From NCBI RefSeq assembly GCF_040546025.1, contig NZ_JBEPNA010000001.1, forward strand, positions 248,001 through 312,000: DNA of 64,000 nucleotides. The letters are read 5' to 3'. Numbering within the stretch: the first letter of the stretch is position 1; the number at the start of each line of letters is the position of its first letter. Both the position numbers and the translations under genes were made by a program. The notes under the pieces are model-generated. The model worked only from the letters and a program-made list of their open reading frames with translations. It searched no databases and was not told the origin of the DNA. The stretch is from Marisediminicola sp040546025. GTDB lineage: Bacteria; Actinomycetota; Actinomycetes; Actinomycetales; Microbacteriaceae. Shown in pieces: positions 25,379-33,427 of the stretch.

Positions 25379-25921
25379 ATGTCTGATCCCCGCGACGACG
25401 GTCCTGTCGATCCGAATCGACCCCCCGAGTCCACCACTCCACCGCCGGTTCCCCCCGCGCCCGAGGGCGGCGGGTATGCGCAGCCCAGCTCGGTGCCCTA
25501 CGGCTCCGAGCCGGCGCAGCCGGGTGGGTATGCGCAGCCCAGCGGTTATGGGCAGCCCAGCGGCTACGGGCAGCCCAGCGGCTCTGGGCAGCCCAGCGGC
25601 TCTGGGCAGCCCAGCTACGGCTCGCCGGCCCCGACGAAGACACTCAGCCTCATCGGAATGATCGCCGGAATCGTCGGACTACTCGGCTCCGGGATCGCGA
25701 TTCTGCCGATTATCGGCTCGATCCTCGGGCTGTTCATCCCCGCAGCCGCCATCGTGCTCGGCTTCCTCGGCAAGAACCGCGAGGGAGCCCCGGCTCGTCC
25801 GTTCTGGCTCACCGCGCTCATCACCGGTTTCATCGGCGTCGGAATCGCGCTTGTCGCGCTCGTGTTCTGGATCATCGTCTTCAGCGTGGGCAGCTCCGAC
25901 GGCTTCAACTACGACTACTAA
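25379..25921 (+). CDS. Pro/Gly/Gln-repeat membrane protein of unknown function
   Basis: A 180-residue protein I do not recognise by name. Residues 1-85 are low complexity, rich in Pro, Gly, Ser, Gln and Tyr, with four SGYGQP/SGSGQP hexapeptides. Residues about 86-175 contain two or three hydrophobic membrane segments separated by a short basic loop (GKNREGAPARP), ending in NYDY. The layout resembles DUF4190-like actinobacterial proteins with a disordered N-terminus facing the cytoplasm. ATG at 25379 has TAAGGAGCC upstream, deciding the start. It has its own probable promoter, apart from the t6A genes. Confidence 0.8.
   Translation: MSDPRDDGPVDPNRPPESTTPPPVPPAPEGGGYAQPSSVPYGSEPAQPGGYAQPSGYGQPSGYGQPSGSGQPSGSGQPSYGSPAPTKTLSLIGMIAGIVGLLGSGIAILPIIGSILGLFIPAAAIVLGFLGKNREGAPARPFWLTALITGFIGVGIALVALVFWIIVFSVGSSDGFNYDY
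25535..25606 (+). repeat. Four 18-bp coding repeats
   Basis: Units of the type CAGCCCAGCGGCTACGGG, four in a row within the preceding gene, encoding QPSG(Y/S)G. Units three and four carry TCT in place of TAC or TAT. Copy number may vary between strains. Confidence 0.85.
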
Positions 25922-26424
25922 TCCGCGCTCAGCGGGGTCGGCTACCGCGCGCTACGCTCGCTCGACGAGCAGCGCGCGGTGCCGCCCCGGGTCGGCCGCT
26001 GGTGGCGAGTGTGCCTCCTTGCGCCGAGGGCGACTGTTGCCGCCGAGTGTGACTTGTCCTACGGGCACACTCGACGCGAACAGGCACGCTCGTTGGCGGC
26101 GCGTGACGGCGCGGCGCGTGCGTGACGTGACGGCGCGGGGCGGCGCGGGGCGGCGCGGCGCAGCCCGCGCGCGCTACGCCCGCTCGACCAGCAGTGCGCG
26201 GTGCCGCCCCGGCCCGGCCGCTGGCGGCGAGTGTGCCTCCTTGCGGCGAGTGTGCCTCCTTGCGCCGAGGGCGACTGATGCCGCCGAGTGTGACTTGTCC
26301 TACAGGCACACTCGACGCGAACAGGCACGCTCGTTGGCGGCGCGGGGCGGCGCGGCGCGTGACGGCGCGGCGCGTGACGGCGCGGCGCGTGCGTGACGTG
26401 ACGGCGCGGCGCAGCCCGCGCGCG
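25922..26424. repeat. Tandem intergenic units derived from a gene 3' end
   Basis: This 503-base gap has no gene. It contains two units of about 222 and 251 bases (about 25946-26167 and 26168-26418). Each starts with a copy of the last 12 or so codons of the methyltransferase gene at 26425, stop included (minus-strand stops at 25952-25954 and 26174-26176). A shared block follows with the inverted repeat CGAGTGTG/CACACTCG (26044-26073 and 26285-26314), then runs of GGCGCGGCGCGTGAC-like sequence. The second unit has an extra 19-bp internal duplication. Confidence 0.85.
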
Positions 26425-27612
26425 CTACGCCCGCTCGACCAGCAGTGCGCAGTGCCGCCCCGCGACGCGCGTGACGATGAGTGTGCCGCTTGACCTGCCC
26501 TTGAGGGCGAGCTTCTTGCGCAGCTGCGCGGGATCGACGTCGACGCCGCGCTTCTTGATCTCCAAGGATCCGATGCCGCGTGCGGCGAGCTCCCGCTTGA
26601 GGGTGCGCTCGTCAAAGGGCAGCACCTCGATGACTGTGAAGGCGCGTGCGAACGGGGTCGCAACGAGCTCGTCTGCGGTCAGGTAGGCGATGCCGGTGCT
26701 CAGCATGCGCGCGCCGATCTGCCGGGCGAGGTCGCCGATCAGCCGGGCCCGGATGACGGCGCCGTCGGGCTCGTAGACGTACTGGCCGATGCCGCCCGTC
26801 GGGACATCCTCGCTGTCGGCGGCGGCGGTGAGTTCCGCGGTGCCGTGGTCGCCGATGACGAGCGCGGCACGCCCGATGCCGGGCCGGGCGGCCCCGCCGA
26901 ACCACACCCCGAGCTCGACCACCTCCCGGTCGACGGAGATCCACTGGGCCTCGGCGCCGGCCGGAATGAGGTCACGGTCGACACCCGGGCCGAGTTTGAT
27001 GCCCGTCGGCATCCGCTCGCCGAGGCCGAACGCGAAATCGAGAGGCGGCGAGAAATCGGCAGGGTCGCGCAGCCGCGACGTGTTCTGGTGGCCGGCGGTG
27101 CGGCGGGCGGGGTCGAGGAACACCGCGTCGACGTCGTCGAGCGGCACGGCGACAGCATCCGCGTGCACCACGGTCACGTTGTCCCACGGGGCGAGGTTGT
27201 AGGCGGCGATCGCCGCGGTCACCTCGTCGCGCTCGACCGCCGTCACCCGCAGGTCGAGCGCGGCCAGGGCGAGGGCATCCGCGCCGATCCCGCAGCCCAG
27301 GTCGGCGACCGAGGAGACGCCCGCGTCGCGGAAACGCCCGGCATGAAGTGCCGCGACGCTCAGGCGGGTGGCCTGCTCAAGTCCGGCCTCGGTGAACAGC
27401 ATCCGCTCGGCGAACGCCCCGAACTTGGCGCCGGCCTTCGCCCGCAGCTTCGACTGGTTCAGCACCGCCGCGACCATGCCGGGGGAGTGCCCCGCCGCAC
27501 GAAGTTCGCTCACCGCGCGCACGACGTCGGCCTTGGCGTCGTAGGGGGCGAGCGAGTCGAGCAGCCGAAGCCCGTCGGCGGACAGCACTTCGAGCAGCTC
27601 GGAGGTCTCCAT
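26425..27612 (-). CDS. THUMP-like, class I SAM-dependent methyltransferase
   Basis: A 395-residue cytoplasmic protein. The middle shows a class I methyltransferase fold: VADLGCGIGADALALAALDLRVTAVERD (SAM-binding), HADAVAVPL, then VFLDPARRT as the catalytic-like motif IV. The C-terminal third (RELAARGIGSLEIKKRGVDVDPAQLRKKL) matches the THUMP-like domain that NCBI-type annotation uses for this actinobacterial family, suggesting an RNA substrate. Substrate not known. Its last codons, GRHCALLVERA and stop, are duplicated twice downstream (see repeats), so the 3' end lies in recombined DNA. It is divergent from groES. Confidence 0.85.
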   Translation of the reverse strand: METSELLEVLSADGLRLLDSLAPYDAKADVVRAVSELRAAGHSPGMVAAVLNQSKLRAKAGAKFGAFAERMLFTEAGLEQATRLSVAALHAGRFRDAGVSSVADLGCGIGADALALAALDLRVTAVERDEVTAAIAAYNLAPWDNVTVVHADAVAVPLDDVDAVFLDPARRTAGHQNTSRLRDPADFSPPLDFAFGLGERMPTGIKLGPGVDRDLIPAGAEAQWISVDREVVELGVWFGGAARPGIGRAALVIGDHGTAELTAAADSEDVPTGGIGQYVYEPDGAVIRARLIGDLARQIGARMLSTGIAYLTADELVATPFARAFTVIEVLPFDERTLKRELAARGIGSLEIKKRGVDVDPAQLRKKLALKGRSSGTLIVTRVAGRHCALLVERA

Positions 27613-27645
27613 CGCCCCATTCTTCCACTCCGGTCGACCCTCTCA

Positions 27646-27672
27646 CTGGCACTCCGATTGCGGGAGTGCTAA
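27646..27672 (+). promoter_or_regulatory. CIRCE operator (HrcA site) of groES
   Basis: CTGGCACTC, nine bases, GAGTGCTAA: nine of nine bases match in the right half and seven of nine in the left half of the CIRCE consensus (TTAGCACTC-N9-GAGTGCTAA), with exact spacing. It lies about 85 bases before groES. Implies heat-shock repression by HrcA. Confidence 0.9.
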
Positions 27673-27691
27673 CGAAACCCGTAAGCTACTT

Positions 27692-27718
27692 CTGGCACTC
27701 TCACCATGAGTGTGCCAA
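27692..27718 (+). promoter_or_regulatory. Second, degenerate CIRCE-like site
   Basis: CTGGCACTC-TCACCATGA-GTGTGCCAA has the CIRCE spacing, but the right half matches only about seven of nine bases. It is 46 bases downstream of the first site, and an isolated TTAGCACT half lies at 27731-27738. It may be a second operator or a relic. Confidence 0.5.
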
Positions 27719-27754
27719 CCCAAAAGCCATTTAGCACTGAGAAAGAGGTCAACT

Positions 27755-28051
27755 GTGTCGGTCTCCATCAAGCCGCTCGAAGATCGCATTGTGATCAAGC
27801 AGGTCGAGGCGGAGCAGACAACTGCTTCCGGTCTCGTCATCCCGGACACCGCGAAGGAGAAGCCCCAAGAGGGCGAGGTCGTCGCGGTCGGACCGGGTCG
27901 CATCGATGACAACGGCAACCGCGTTCCCCTCGACATCGCCGTCGGCGACAGGGTCATCTACTCCAAGTACGGCGGAACCGAGGTGAAGTACGGCGGGGAC
28001 GACCTGCTCGTGCTCTCGGCTCGCGACGTGCTCGCGGTCGTCGTCCGCTAA
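27755..28051 (+). CDS. groES: Co-chaperonin GroES
   Basis: Heptameric lid of the GroEL folding chamber. The 98-residue product has IKPLEDRIVIKQVEAEQTTASGLVIPD, the mobile loop, and the standard C-terminal beta structure KYGGDDLLVLSARDVLAVV. Start GTG at 27755 is preferred, with AAAGAGG upstream. No groEL follows: a terminator and rarD come next, so the chaperonin must be encoded elsewhere, as in many actinobacteria with separate groEL genes. Regulated by the CIRCE site upstream. Confidence 0.96.
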   Translation: MSVSIKPLEDRIVIKQVEAEQTTASGLVIPDTAKEKPQEGEVVAVGPGRIDDNGNRVPLDIAVGDRVIYSKYGGTEVKYGGDDLLVLSARDVLAVVVR

Positions 28052-28068
28052 CACCAGCACCTCTTCGC

Positions 28069-28098
28069 AAGGCCCGTCCGGTTCGCCGGGCGGGCCTT
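28069..28098 (+). terminator. Terminator after groES
   Basis: AAGGCCCG pairs with CGGGCCTT, and CCGG-TTCG-CCGG forms the top, giving a 12-bp stem with one internal mismatch and a stable UUCG loop. It lies 18 bases after the groES stop and ends transcription before rarD. Confidence 0.85.
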
Positions 28099-28124
28099 CG
28101 TCGTACCCGGGGTAGCATTTCGGA

Positions 28125-29075
28125 GTGCCGGTTGCCGCTACACCTAAGTCCCCGCTGGAGTCGATCGCGGCCACGCGCCGGGCCGGTTTCATCCAGGCGG
28201 TCTCCGCCTACGGGCTGTGGGGTCTGCTCCCGGTCTACTTCCTGCTGCTCGCCCCGACCGGCCCGTTCGAGATCGTCGCCGGGCGCATCCTGTTCTCGCT
28301 CGTCTTTTGCGCGATCCTGCTCAGCGCGACGAGGCGATGGACGGCCGTCGCGCTGATCGTGCGCACGCCGCGACTCCTGTTCACGATGGCGCTCGCGGGC
28401 GCGTTCATCTATGTCAACTGGCAGGTCTACATCTTCGCGGTGCTCACCGACCGCGTGCTCGCGGGTGCGCTGGGGTACTTCATCAACCCGATCGTCACGG
28501 TTCTGCTCGGCGTGCTCGTGCTGCGCGAGCGGCTGCGGCCGCTGCAGTGGGTCGCGGTGAGCATCAGCTTCGTCGCGGTGCTCGTGCTCGCGATCGGGTA
28601 CGGCGAGTTCCCCTGGATTTCGCTTGCCCTCGCGCTGTCGTTCGGGTTCTACGGACTCATCAAGAAACGCGTCGGCCCCCGGGTGGACGCCGTGAGCGGG
28701 CTCGCCCTCGAGACGGCGTGGCTGGCCCCCGTCGCCATCCTCCAACTCGCGCTCGTCGCGGCGACCACGGGCCTCACGATCGGCACCGTCAGCGTGGCGC
28801 ACACGATCCTGATTGTCGGCTCGGGGGTCATCACGGCCGTTCCGCTGCTGCTCTTCGCGGGCGCGGCACGGCGGCTTCCGCTCATCTCGCTTGGGCTGAT
28901 CCAGTACCTCGCCCCACTGATCCAGTTCGCGTTTGGGGTGTTCGTGCTCCGCGAGGCGATGCCGCCGGAGCGCTGGGTCGGATTCGGCCTCGTCTGGGTG
29001 GCCCTGACGGTTCTGACCTTCGACATGATCCGGAGCGGCAGGGCTGCACGGCGCAACGTTCCCCTGCTCACCTGA
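28125..29075 (+). CDS. rarD: EamA family transporter RarD
   Basis: Ten-helix drug/metabolite transporter superfamily membrane protein; the name RarD comes from a chloramphenicol-sensitivity phenotype in other bacteria, but the natural substrate is not established. The 316-residue product has the family features GFIQAVSAYGLWGLLPVYF at the start, FIYVNWQVYIFAVLTDRVLAGALGYFINP and ISLGLIQYLAPLIQFAFGV. GTG start at 28125. Sits alone between groES and the transporter binding-protein gene. Confidence 0.88.
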   Translation: MPVAATPKSPLESIAATRRAGFIQAVSAYGLWGLLPVYFLLLAPTGPFEIVAGRILFSLVFCAILLSATRRWTAVALIVRTPRLLFTMALAGAFIYVNWQVYIFAVLTDRVLAGALGYFINPIVTVLLGVLVLRERLRPLQWVAVSISFVAVLVLAIGYGEFPWISLALALSFGFYGLIKKRVGPRVDAVSGLALETAWLAPVAILQLALVAATTGLTIGTVSVAHTILIVGSGVITAVPLLLFAGAARRLPLISLGLIQYLAPLIQFAFGVFVLREAMPPERWVGFGLVWVALTVLTFDMIRSGRAARRNVPLLT

Positions 29076-29149
29076 CGACGCACGAAAATGTCGAGTTTCG
29101 CGGTGCGGACAGCCGAGTACCGCCGCGGTTGATCATCCGGATGATGAAA

Positions 29150-29183
29150 TGTAACGATTTAGTCGCGTTACACGCCTGTAACG
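29150..29183 (+). promoter_or_regulatory. Three TGTAACG half-sites: possible GlnR-type operator of livK
   Basis: TGTAACG (29150-29156), CGTTACA (29166-29172) and TGTAACG (29177-29183) form two overlapping inverted repeats. The second, GTTAC-ACGCCT-GTAAC (29167-29182), matches the GTnAC-N6-GnAAC form known for the actinobacterial nitrogen regulator GlnR. It lies about 95 bases before the binding-protein start, with a TATACC that could be a -10 at 29213-29218. Assignment to GlnR is an inference from the motif. Confidence 0.5.
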
Positions 29184-29273
29184 CCGTTGTATTGTGCCCG
29201 CGCGCCCGCCTCTATACCTTCAGAGAACAGGCGTGGTATTTCTATGCCTGCAATCACAACATCAAGGAGCACA

Positions 29274-30566
29274 ATGAGCGCATTCCTGAAGGGCTCACAT
29301 CCTTCCCGCTCGAACGCCTTCGCGACGGGCATCAAGGCACTCGCGGTGGCTTCCGCGAGCATCATGCTGCTGGCATCCTGTGCCAGCACGCCCGCCGAAG
29401 ACAACGAGGGCGACGGTCCCGCAACCTCCGGTCGCGCCGCTGACGGCGTACTGACGGTCGGAACGGTACTTCCGCAGACCGGTAACCTCGCGTTCCTCGG
29501 CCCGCCCGAGTTCGCCGGCGTCGACCTGGCCGCAGCCGAGATCGGCGAATCAGACTTCGAGTTCGACGTGGAGGTCATCCACAAGGACTCCGGCGATGGT
29601 GACACCGACATCGCAACGCAATCGGCCGGCGAGCTCGTTGACGCGGCCGCTGACATCGTCGTTGGCGCCGCTTCATCCGGTGTGTCGTTCACGTTCGTCG
29701 ACCAGCTCATCGCGGCTGGTGTCGTGCAGATCTCGCCCGCGAACACCTCGCCCGACTTCTCCGAGTACGCCGACGACGGATGGTACTGGCGTACCGCCCC
29801 GAGCGACGTGCTCCAGGGCCGCGTGCTCGGTAACCTCATGGTCGGTGACGGTGCCGAGAAGATCGGCATCATCTACATCAACGACCCCTACGGAACCGGC
29901 CTCGAAGAGAACGCCACGATCGCCATCGAGAACGCCGGCGGCGAGGTGACCGCTTCGGTCCCCTACAACACCGGTGACACGCAGTTCACGTCGATCGTCG
30001 ACGAGGTGCTCGCGAGCGGTCCCGACGCGGTTGCCGTCATCGCCTTCGCCGAGACCGCCTCGATCATCCCCGAGCTCGTCAACACGCAGGGCTTCGCGTC
30101 TGACAAGGTCTACTTCGTCGACGGAAACCTCTCGAACAGCTACGAGTTCCCCGAGGGAACCCTCGATGGCGCCAAGGGAACCCTTCCGGGCAACTTCGCC
30201 AGCGACGAGTTCCGCGAGCGTCTGCTCGAGATCGACCCGGCCCTCACGGACTTCAGCTACTCGGCCGAGTCCTACGACGCCGTCATCCTCGCCGCGCTTG
30301 CCGCGGCACAGGGCGGCAGCGACGACCCGACCACGATCCGCGACAACCTCAAGTCGGTTTCCGAGGGTGGCGAGAAGTGCGAGACGTTCGCGGACTGCCT
30401 CGCACTCATCGGCGACGGCGAAGACATCGACTACGACGGCCCTTCGGGACCGATCACCTTCGATGACAACGGCGACCCGACCGAGGCGTATGTCGGTATC
30501 TACCAGTACGGAGCGGACAACCGCTACGTGCCGCTGAACGCCGAGTTCGGTAGCCTCGCGGAGTAA
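29274..30566 (+). CDS. livK: Branched-chain amino-acid-type ABC transporter, substrate-binding lipoprotein
   Basis: Extracellular receptor that delivers ligand to the LivHM permease. The 430-residue product has a lipoprotein signal with lipobox LASC and C36 as the lipid-modified residue, then a periplasmic-binding-protein type 1 domain (VLPQTGNLAFLGPPEFAGVDLA, IIYINDPYGTGLEENA). Start ATG at 29274 has AAGGAGC upstream. It converges on the livHMGF operon at 30728-34762, most likely its partner. A GlnR-like operator lies upstream. The ligand (branched-chain amino acids, another amide or amino acid) cannot be told. Confidence 0.88.
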   Translation: MSAFLKGSHPSRSNAFATGIKALAVASASIMLLASCASTPAEDNEGDGPATSGRAADGVLTVGTVLPQTGNLAFLGPPEFAGVDLAAAEIGESDFEFDVEVIHKDSGDGDTDIATQSAGELVDAAADIVVGAASSGVSFTFVDQLIAAGVVQISPANTSPDFSEYADDGWYWRTAPSDVLQGRVLGNLMVGDGAEKIGIIYINDPYGTGLEENATIAIENAGGEVTASVPYNTGDTQFTSIVDEVLASGPDAVAVIAFAETASIIPELVNTQGFASDKVYFVDGNLSNSYEFPEGTLDGAKGTLPGNFASDEFRERLLEIDPALTDFSYSAESYDAVILAALAAAQGGSDDPTTIRDNLKSVSEGGEKCETFADCLALIGDGEDIDYDGPSGPITFDDNGDPTEAYVGIYQYGADNRYVPLNAEFGSLAE

Positions 30567-30594
30567 TTCGCACCAGCACCACGCACGAACCCCG

Positions 30595-30624
30595 GAGGGG
30601 CCCGGCCGAGAGGTCGGGCCCCTC
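30595..30624 (+). terminator. Terminator after livK
   Basis: GAGGGGCCCGGCC pairs with GGTCGGGCCCCTC (13 bp, one G-T wobble) around a 4-base loop, 28 bases after the livK stop. Confidence 0.85.
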
Positions 30625-30671
30625 TGTCGTGCGCACGGCACGCTGCTCCGTGCCCGCCTGAGCCCACAGAA

Positions 30672-30709
30672 AAGGCCCCACGACCGAGATACCTCGGTCG
30701 TGGGGCCTT
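30672..30709. terminator. Bidirectional terminator between livK and livF
   Basis: A perfect 17-bp stem (AAGGCCCCACGACCGAG and complement) with a 4-base ATAC loop and A/T flanks on both sides. It lies between convergent livK and livF and should stop both transcripts. Confidence 0.9.
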
Positions 30710-30727
30710 CGAGGCGTCAGGAGCGGC

Positions 30728-31528
30728 TCAGACCCCGCGTGCCTTCTTGTCGGCGTCGACGTCGGCTGCGAGGGTACCCAGGTACAGCTCGGTCACCTTC
30801 GGGTCCTTCAGCAGCTCTCGCCCGGTTCCCGTGTAGGCGTCCTTGCCCTGGTCGAGCACGTAGGCCCGGTCGCAGATCTGGAGGCAGCGTCGTGCGTTCT
30901 GCTCGACCATGATGACCGAGACTCCGGCGCGGTTGATCTGGTGCACCCGCAGGAACGTCTCATCCTGACGGACAGGGGAGAGGCCGGCGGACGGCTCGTC
31001 GAGCAGCAGCACCGACGGGTCCATCATCAGCGCCCTGGCCATTGCGACCATCTGGCGCTCGCCGCCCGAGAGCGAGCCCGCTCGCTGCTTACGGCGACTC
31101 GCGAGCTCGGGGAACAGCTCCGTGACGAACTCGAAGCGCTCCGCCCAGACCTTGGGGCGCTGGAACAGGCCCATCTCGAGGTTCTCCTCGATCGACAGCG
31201 TCGGGAAGACGTTGTTGTTCTGCGGAACCATGCCGACGCCCTTGGTGACGAGCTTGTCGGCTTTCAGGCCGGTGATGTCGTCGCCCTTGAGGTGGATCGT
31301 GCCGCTGCGGATGTTCACCTGGCCGAACACGGCCTTGAGGAACGTCGACTTGCCCGCTCCGTTGGGGCCGATGATGCCGATGAGCTCGCCCGGGTAGGCC
31401 GTGATGTTGCACCCGTTGAGGATGTTCACTCCGGGGATGTACCCCGCGACGAGGTCAGTGCTGTACAGCACCGGCTCGCCCGTCATGGTGGGGGCCGTTC
31501 CCGTGGTCGTACTGACTGTGTCCGACAT
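30728..31528 (-). CDS. livF: Branched-chain amino-acid-type ABC transporter ATPase LivF
   Basis: One of the two ATPases that power the transporter. The 266-residue product has Walker A GPNGAGKST, the signature LSGGERQMVAMARAL, Walker B VLLLDEPSAGLSP and the switch motif MVEQNAR characteristic of LivF. Last gene of the livHMGF operon; its start overlaps the livG stop by one base. Confidence 0.92.
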   Translation of the reverse strand: MSDTVSTTTGTAPTMTGEPVLYSTDLVAGYIPGVNILNGCNITAYPGELIGIIGPNGAGKSTFLKAVFGQVNIRSGTIHLKGDDITGLKADKLVTKGVGMVPQNNNVFPTLSIEENLEMGLFQRPKVWAERFEFVTELFPELASRRKQRAGSLSGGERQMVAMARALMMDPSVLLLDEPSAGLSPVRQDETFLRVHQINRAGVSVIMVEQNARRCLQICDRAYVLDQGKDAYTGTGRELLKDPKVTELYLGTLAADVDADKKARGV

Positions 31529-32445
31529 CAGATCGCGCCCTCTTTCTTGGCCGCGTGCTCCGCGGCGGCGTCATTCGCCTCGATCACGGGGTTGACCCCC
31601 GTCATGTCGCCGAGGTCGGTGTCATGGTGCGCGCCGAGGTAGGCGTCGATGACGGCCGGGTCGTTCATGACCTGGTCAGGGGGACCCTCCGCGACGACCT
31701 TGCCCTCGGCCATCACGATGACCCAGTCGGAGATGTGGCGCACCATGTGCATGTCGTGCTCGACGAAGAGCACCGACATGCCCTCGGACTTGAGCTGCTT
31801 GATGTGGCCGAGGAGCGACTGGGTGAGCGCCGGGTTCACTCCGGCCATCGGCTCGTCGAGCATGATCAGCACCGGGTCGCTCATGAGGGCCCGCGCCATT
31901 TCGAGCAGCTTGCGCTGACCGCCGGAGAGCGATGCCGCATAGTCCTCGCTCTTCTCGAGCAGCTTGAAGCGGGCGAGCAGTTCCTCGGCCTTGGACGTGA
32001 TCGCCTGCTCGCGTTTGCTCCAGAGCGGCTTGATGAGCGCGGTGAACACGTTCTCACCGGGCTGCTTGGTCGCGCCCAGCAGCATGTTCTGCAGCACGCT
32101 CAGCCGACCGAGCGACTTCGTGAGCTGGAAGGTTCTCACCATCCCCTTGCGGGCGACGCGGAACGCGGGCACCCGGGCGAGGCTGTGGCCCTCGAAGCTC
32201 CACTCGCCGGTATTCGGCTTGTCGAAGCCCGTGAGCAGGTTGAAGAACGTGGTCTTGCCGGCTCCGTTAGGCCCGATGAGCGCGGTGATCGCGTGGCGCG
32301 GGATCTCGACGTGTGCAACATCCACGGCGGTGAGGCCGCCGAAGGTGCGAGTGACGCCGTCGGCGACGACGATCGGGTCGACCTTCTTGCAGCCGGGCCC
32401 GACAGCCCCGTCGACGAGCGGATGAGTCACGATCGTGTCAGACAT
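31528..32445 (-). CDS. livG: Branched-chain amino-acid-type ABC transporter ATPase LivG
   Basis: Second ATPase. The 305-residue product has Walker A GPNGAGKTT, the LivG hallmark RKGMVRTFQLTKSLGRLSVLQNMLLGA, signature LSGGQRKLLEMARAL and the MLDEPMAGVNP Walker B. It carries a roughly 25-residue N-terminal and a 30-residue Ala/Asp-rich C-terminal extension. The start overlaps the livM stop by eight bases. Confidence 0.92.
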   Translation of the reverse strand: MSDTIVTHPLVDGAVGPGCKKVDPIVVADGVTRTFGGLTAVDVAHVEIPRHAITALIGPNGAGKTTFFNLLTGFDKPNTGEWSFEGHSLARVPAFRVARKGMVRTFQLTKSLGRLSVLQNMLLGATKQPGENVFTALIKPLWSKREQAITSKAEELLARFKLLEKSEDYAASLSGGQRKLLEMARALMSDPVLIMLDEPMAGVNPALTQSLLGHIKQLKSEGMSVLFVEHDMHMVRHISDWVIVMAEGKVVAEGPPDQVMNDPAVIDAYLGAHHDTDLGDMTGVNPVIEANDAAAEHAAKKEGAI

Positions 32446-33418
32446 TGAACGACAGCTCCTTCTTGTTCCCGAAGATTCCCTGGGGTCTGAAGATCACAAG
32501 CAGCATGAGTACGACCCCGATGATCATGAAACGTATCTGGCCGGCCTGAGTGCCACTGATGAAAGTGACGATGTCGGCGCTGATGAGCCCTCGCAGGATA
32601 CCGTCGCTCAGCGTGAGCAGTGCCGCGAAGATCATCGCGCCGACGATCGGGCCCCAGATGGTGGCGGCCCCGCCGAGCAGCAACATCGTCCAGATGAAGA
32701 ACGTGAGCGTGGTGCCGTAGTTGGCGGGCTGCACTGCACGGGGGAGCACGTAGATCACGCCGGCGAGCGAACCGAAGACGCCTCCCAGCACGAGGGCCTG
32801 CATCTTGTAGGCATACACGTTCTTGCCGAGGCTGCGCACGGCATCCTCATCTTCCCGGATGCCCTTGACAACGCGACCCCACGGGCTGCGCATGAGCAGG
32901 AAGACGAGCACCGACGCAAGGGCCACGAGACTCCAGCCGACGACGCGGACCCAGAGCTGGTTCTCGGTATAGGTCCACGGGCCGAAGCCGTAGATGCCGT
33001 CGGGGAACGGGTTGAGCGCGTTGAAGCCGCCGCTGAAGCCAGAGAGGCCCGCCGCGCCACCGGTCACATCGGTGAGGCCGGTCGTCGAGACGACATACCT
33101 CACGATCTCGGCGCTCGCGATCGTCACGATTGCGAGGTAGTCCGCTCTGAGCCTGAGGGTCGGGATGCCGAGCAGGAAAGCGAAGAGCACGCTCGCCACA
33201 ATCGAGGTGAGGAACGCCGCCCAGACGGGAAAGTCGAGAACGAGCGTCGGCACGACGAACCCGTAGGCGCCGATCGCCATGAATCCTGCCTGGCCGAAGT
33301 TGAGAAGTCCGGCGTAGCCGAAGTGCACGCCGATGCCGATTGCGGCGAGTGCGTACGCAGCCGTGACCGGGCTGAGTAGCTCACCGGCGGCCGTATCGAG
33401 AATCTGTCCCCAGTCCAT
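32438..33418 (-). CDS. livM: Branched-chain amino-acid-type ABC transporter permease LivM
   Basis: Membrane subunit, 326 residues, about eight to ten hydrophobic helices. The HFGYAGLLNFGQAGFMAIGAYG stretch and the coupling-loop motif WGRVVKGIREDEDAVRSLGKN are LivM signatures. Second gene of the operon, nine bases after livH. Confidence 0.92.
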   Translation of the reverse strand: MDWGQILDTAAGELLSPVTAAYALAAIGIGVHFGYAGLLNFGQAGFMAIGAYGFVVPTLVLDFPVWAAFLTSIVASVLFAFLLGIPTLRLRADYLAIVTIASAEIVRYVVSTTGLTDVTGGAAGLSGFSGGFNALNPFPDGIYGFGPWTYTENQLWVRVVGWSLVALASVLVFLLMRSPWGRVVKGIREDEDAVRSLGKNVYAYKMQALVLGGVFGSLAGVIYVLPRAVQPANYGTTLTFFIWTMLLLGGAATIWGPIVGAMIFAALLTLSDGILRGLISADIVTFISGTQAGQIRFMIIGVVLMLLVIFRPQGIFGNKKELSFNV

Positions 33419-33427
33419 GATGGCCTC

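Noticed and set aside
26194..26493. Arg/Ala-rich frame across the intergenic repeats and the methyltransferase 3' end
   Set aside because: Follows repeat DNA and overlaps a real gene on the opposite strand; no start signal.
28125..29075. Chloramphenicol resistance gene
   Set aside because: RarD-type proteins are general transporters with uncertain substrate; the name does not show resistance.
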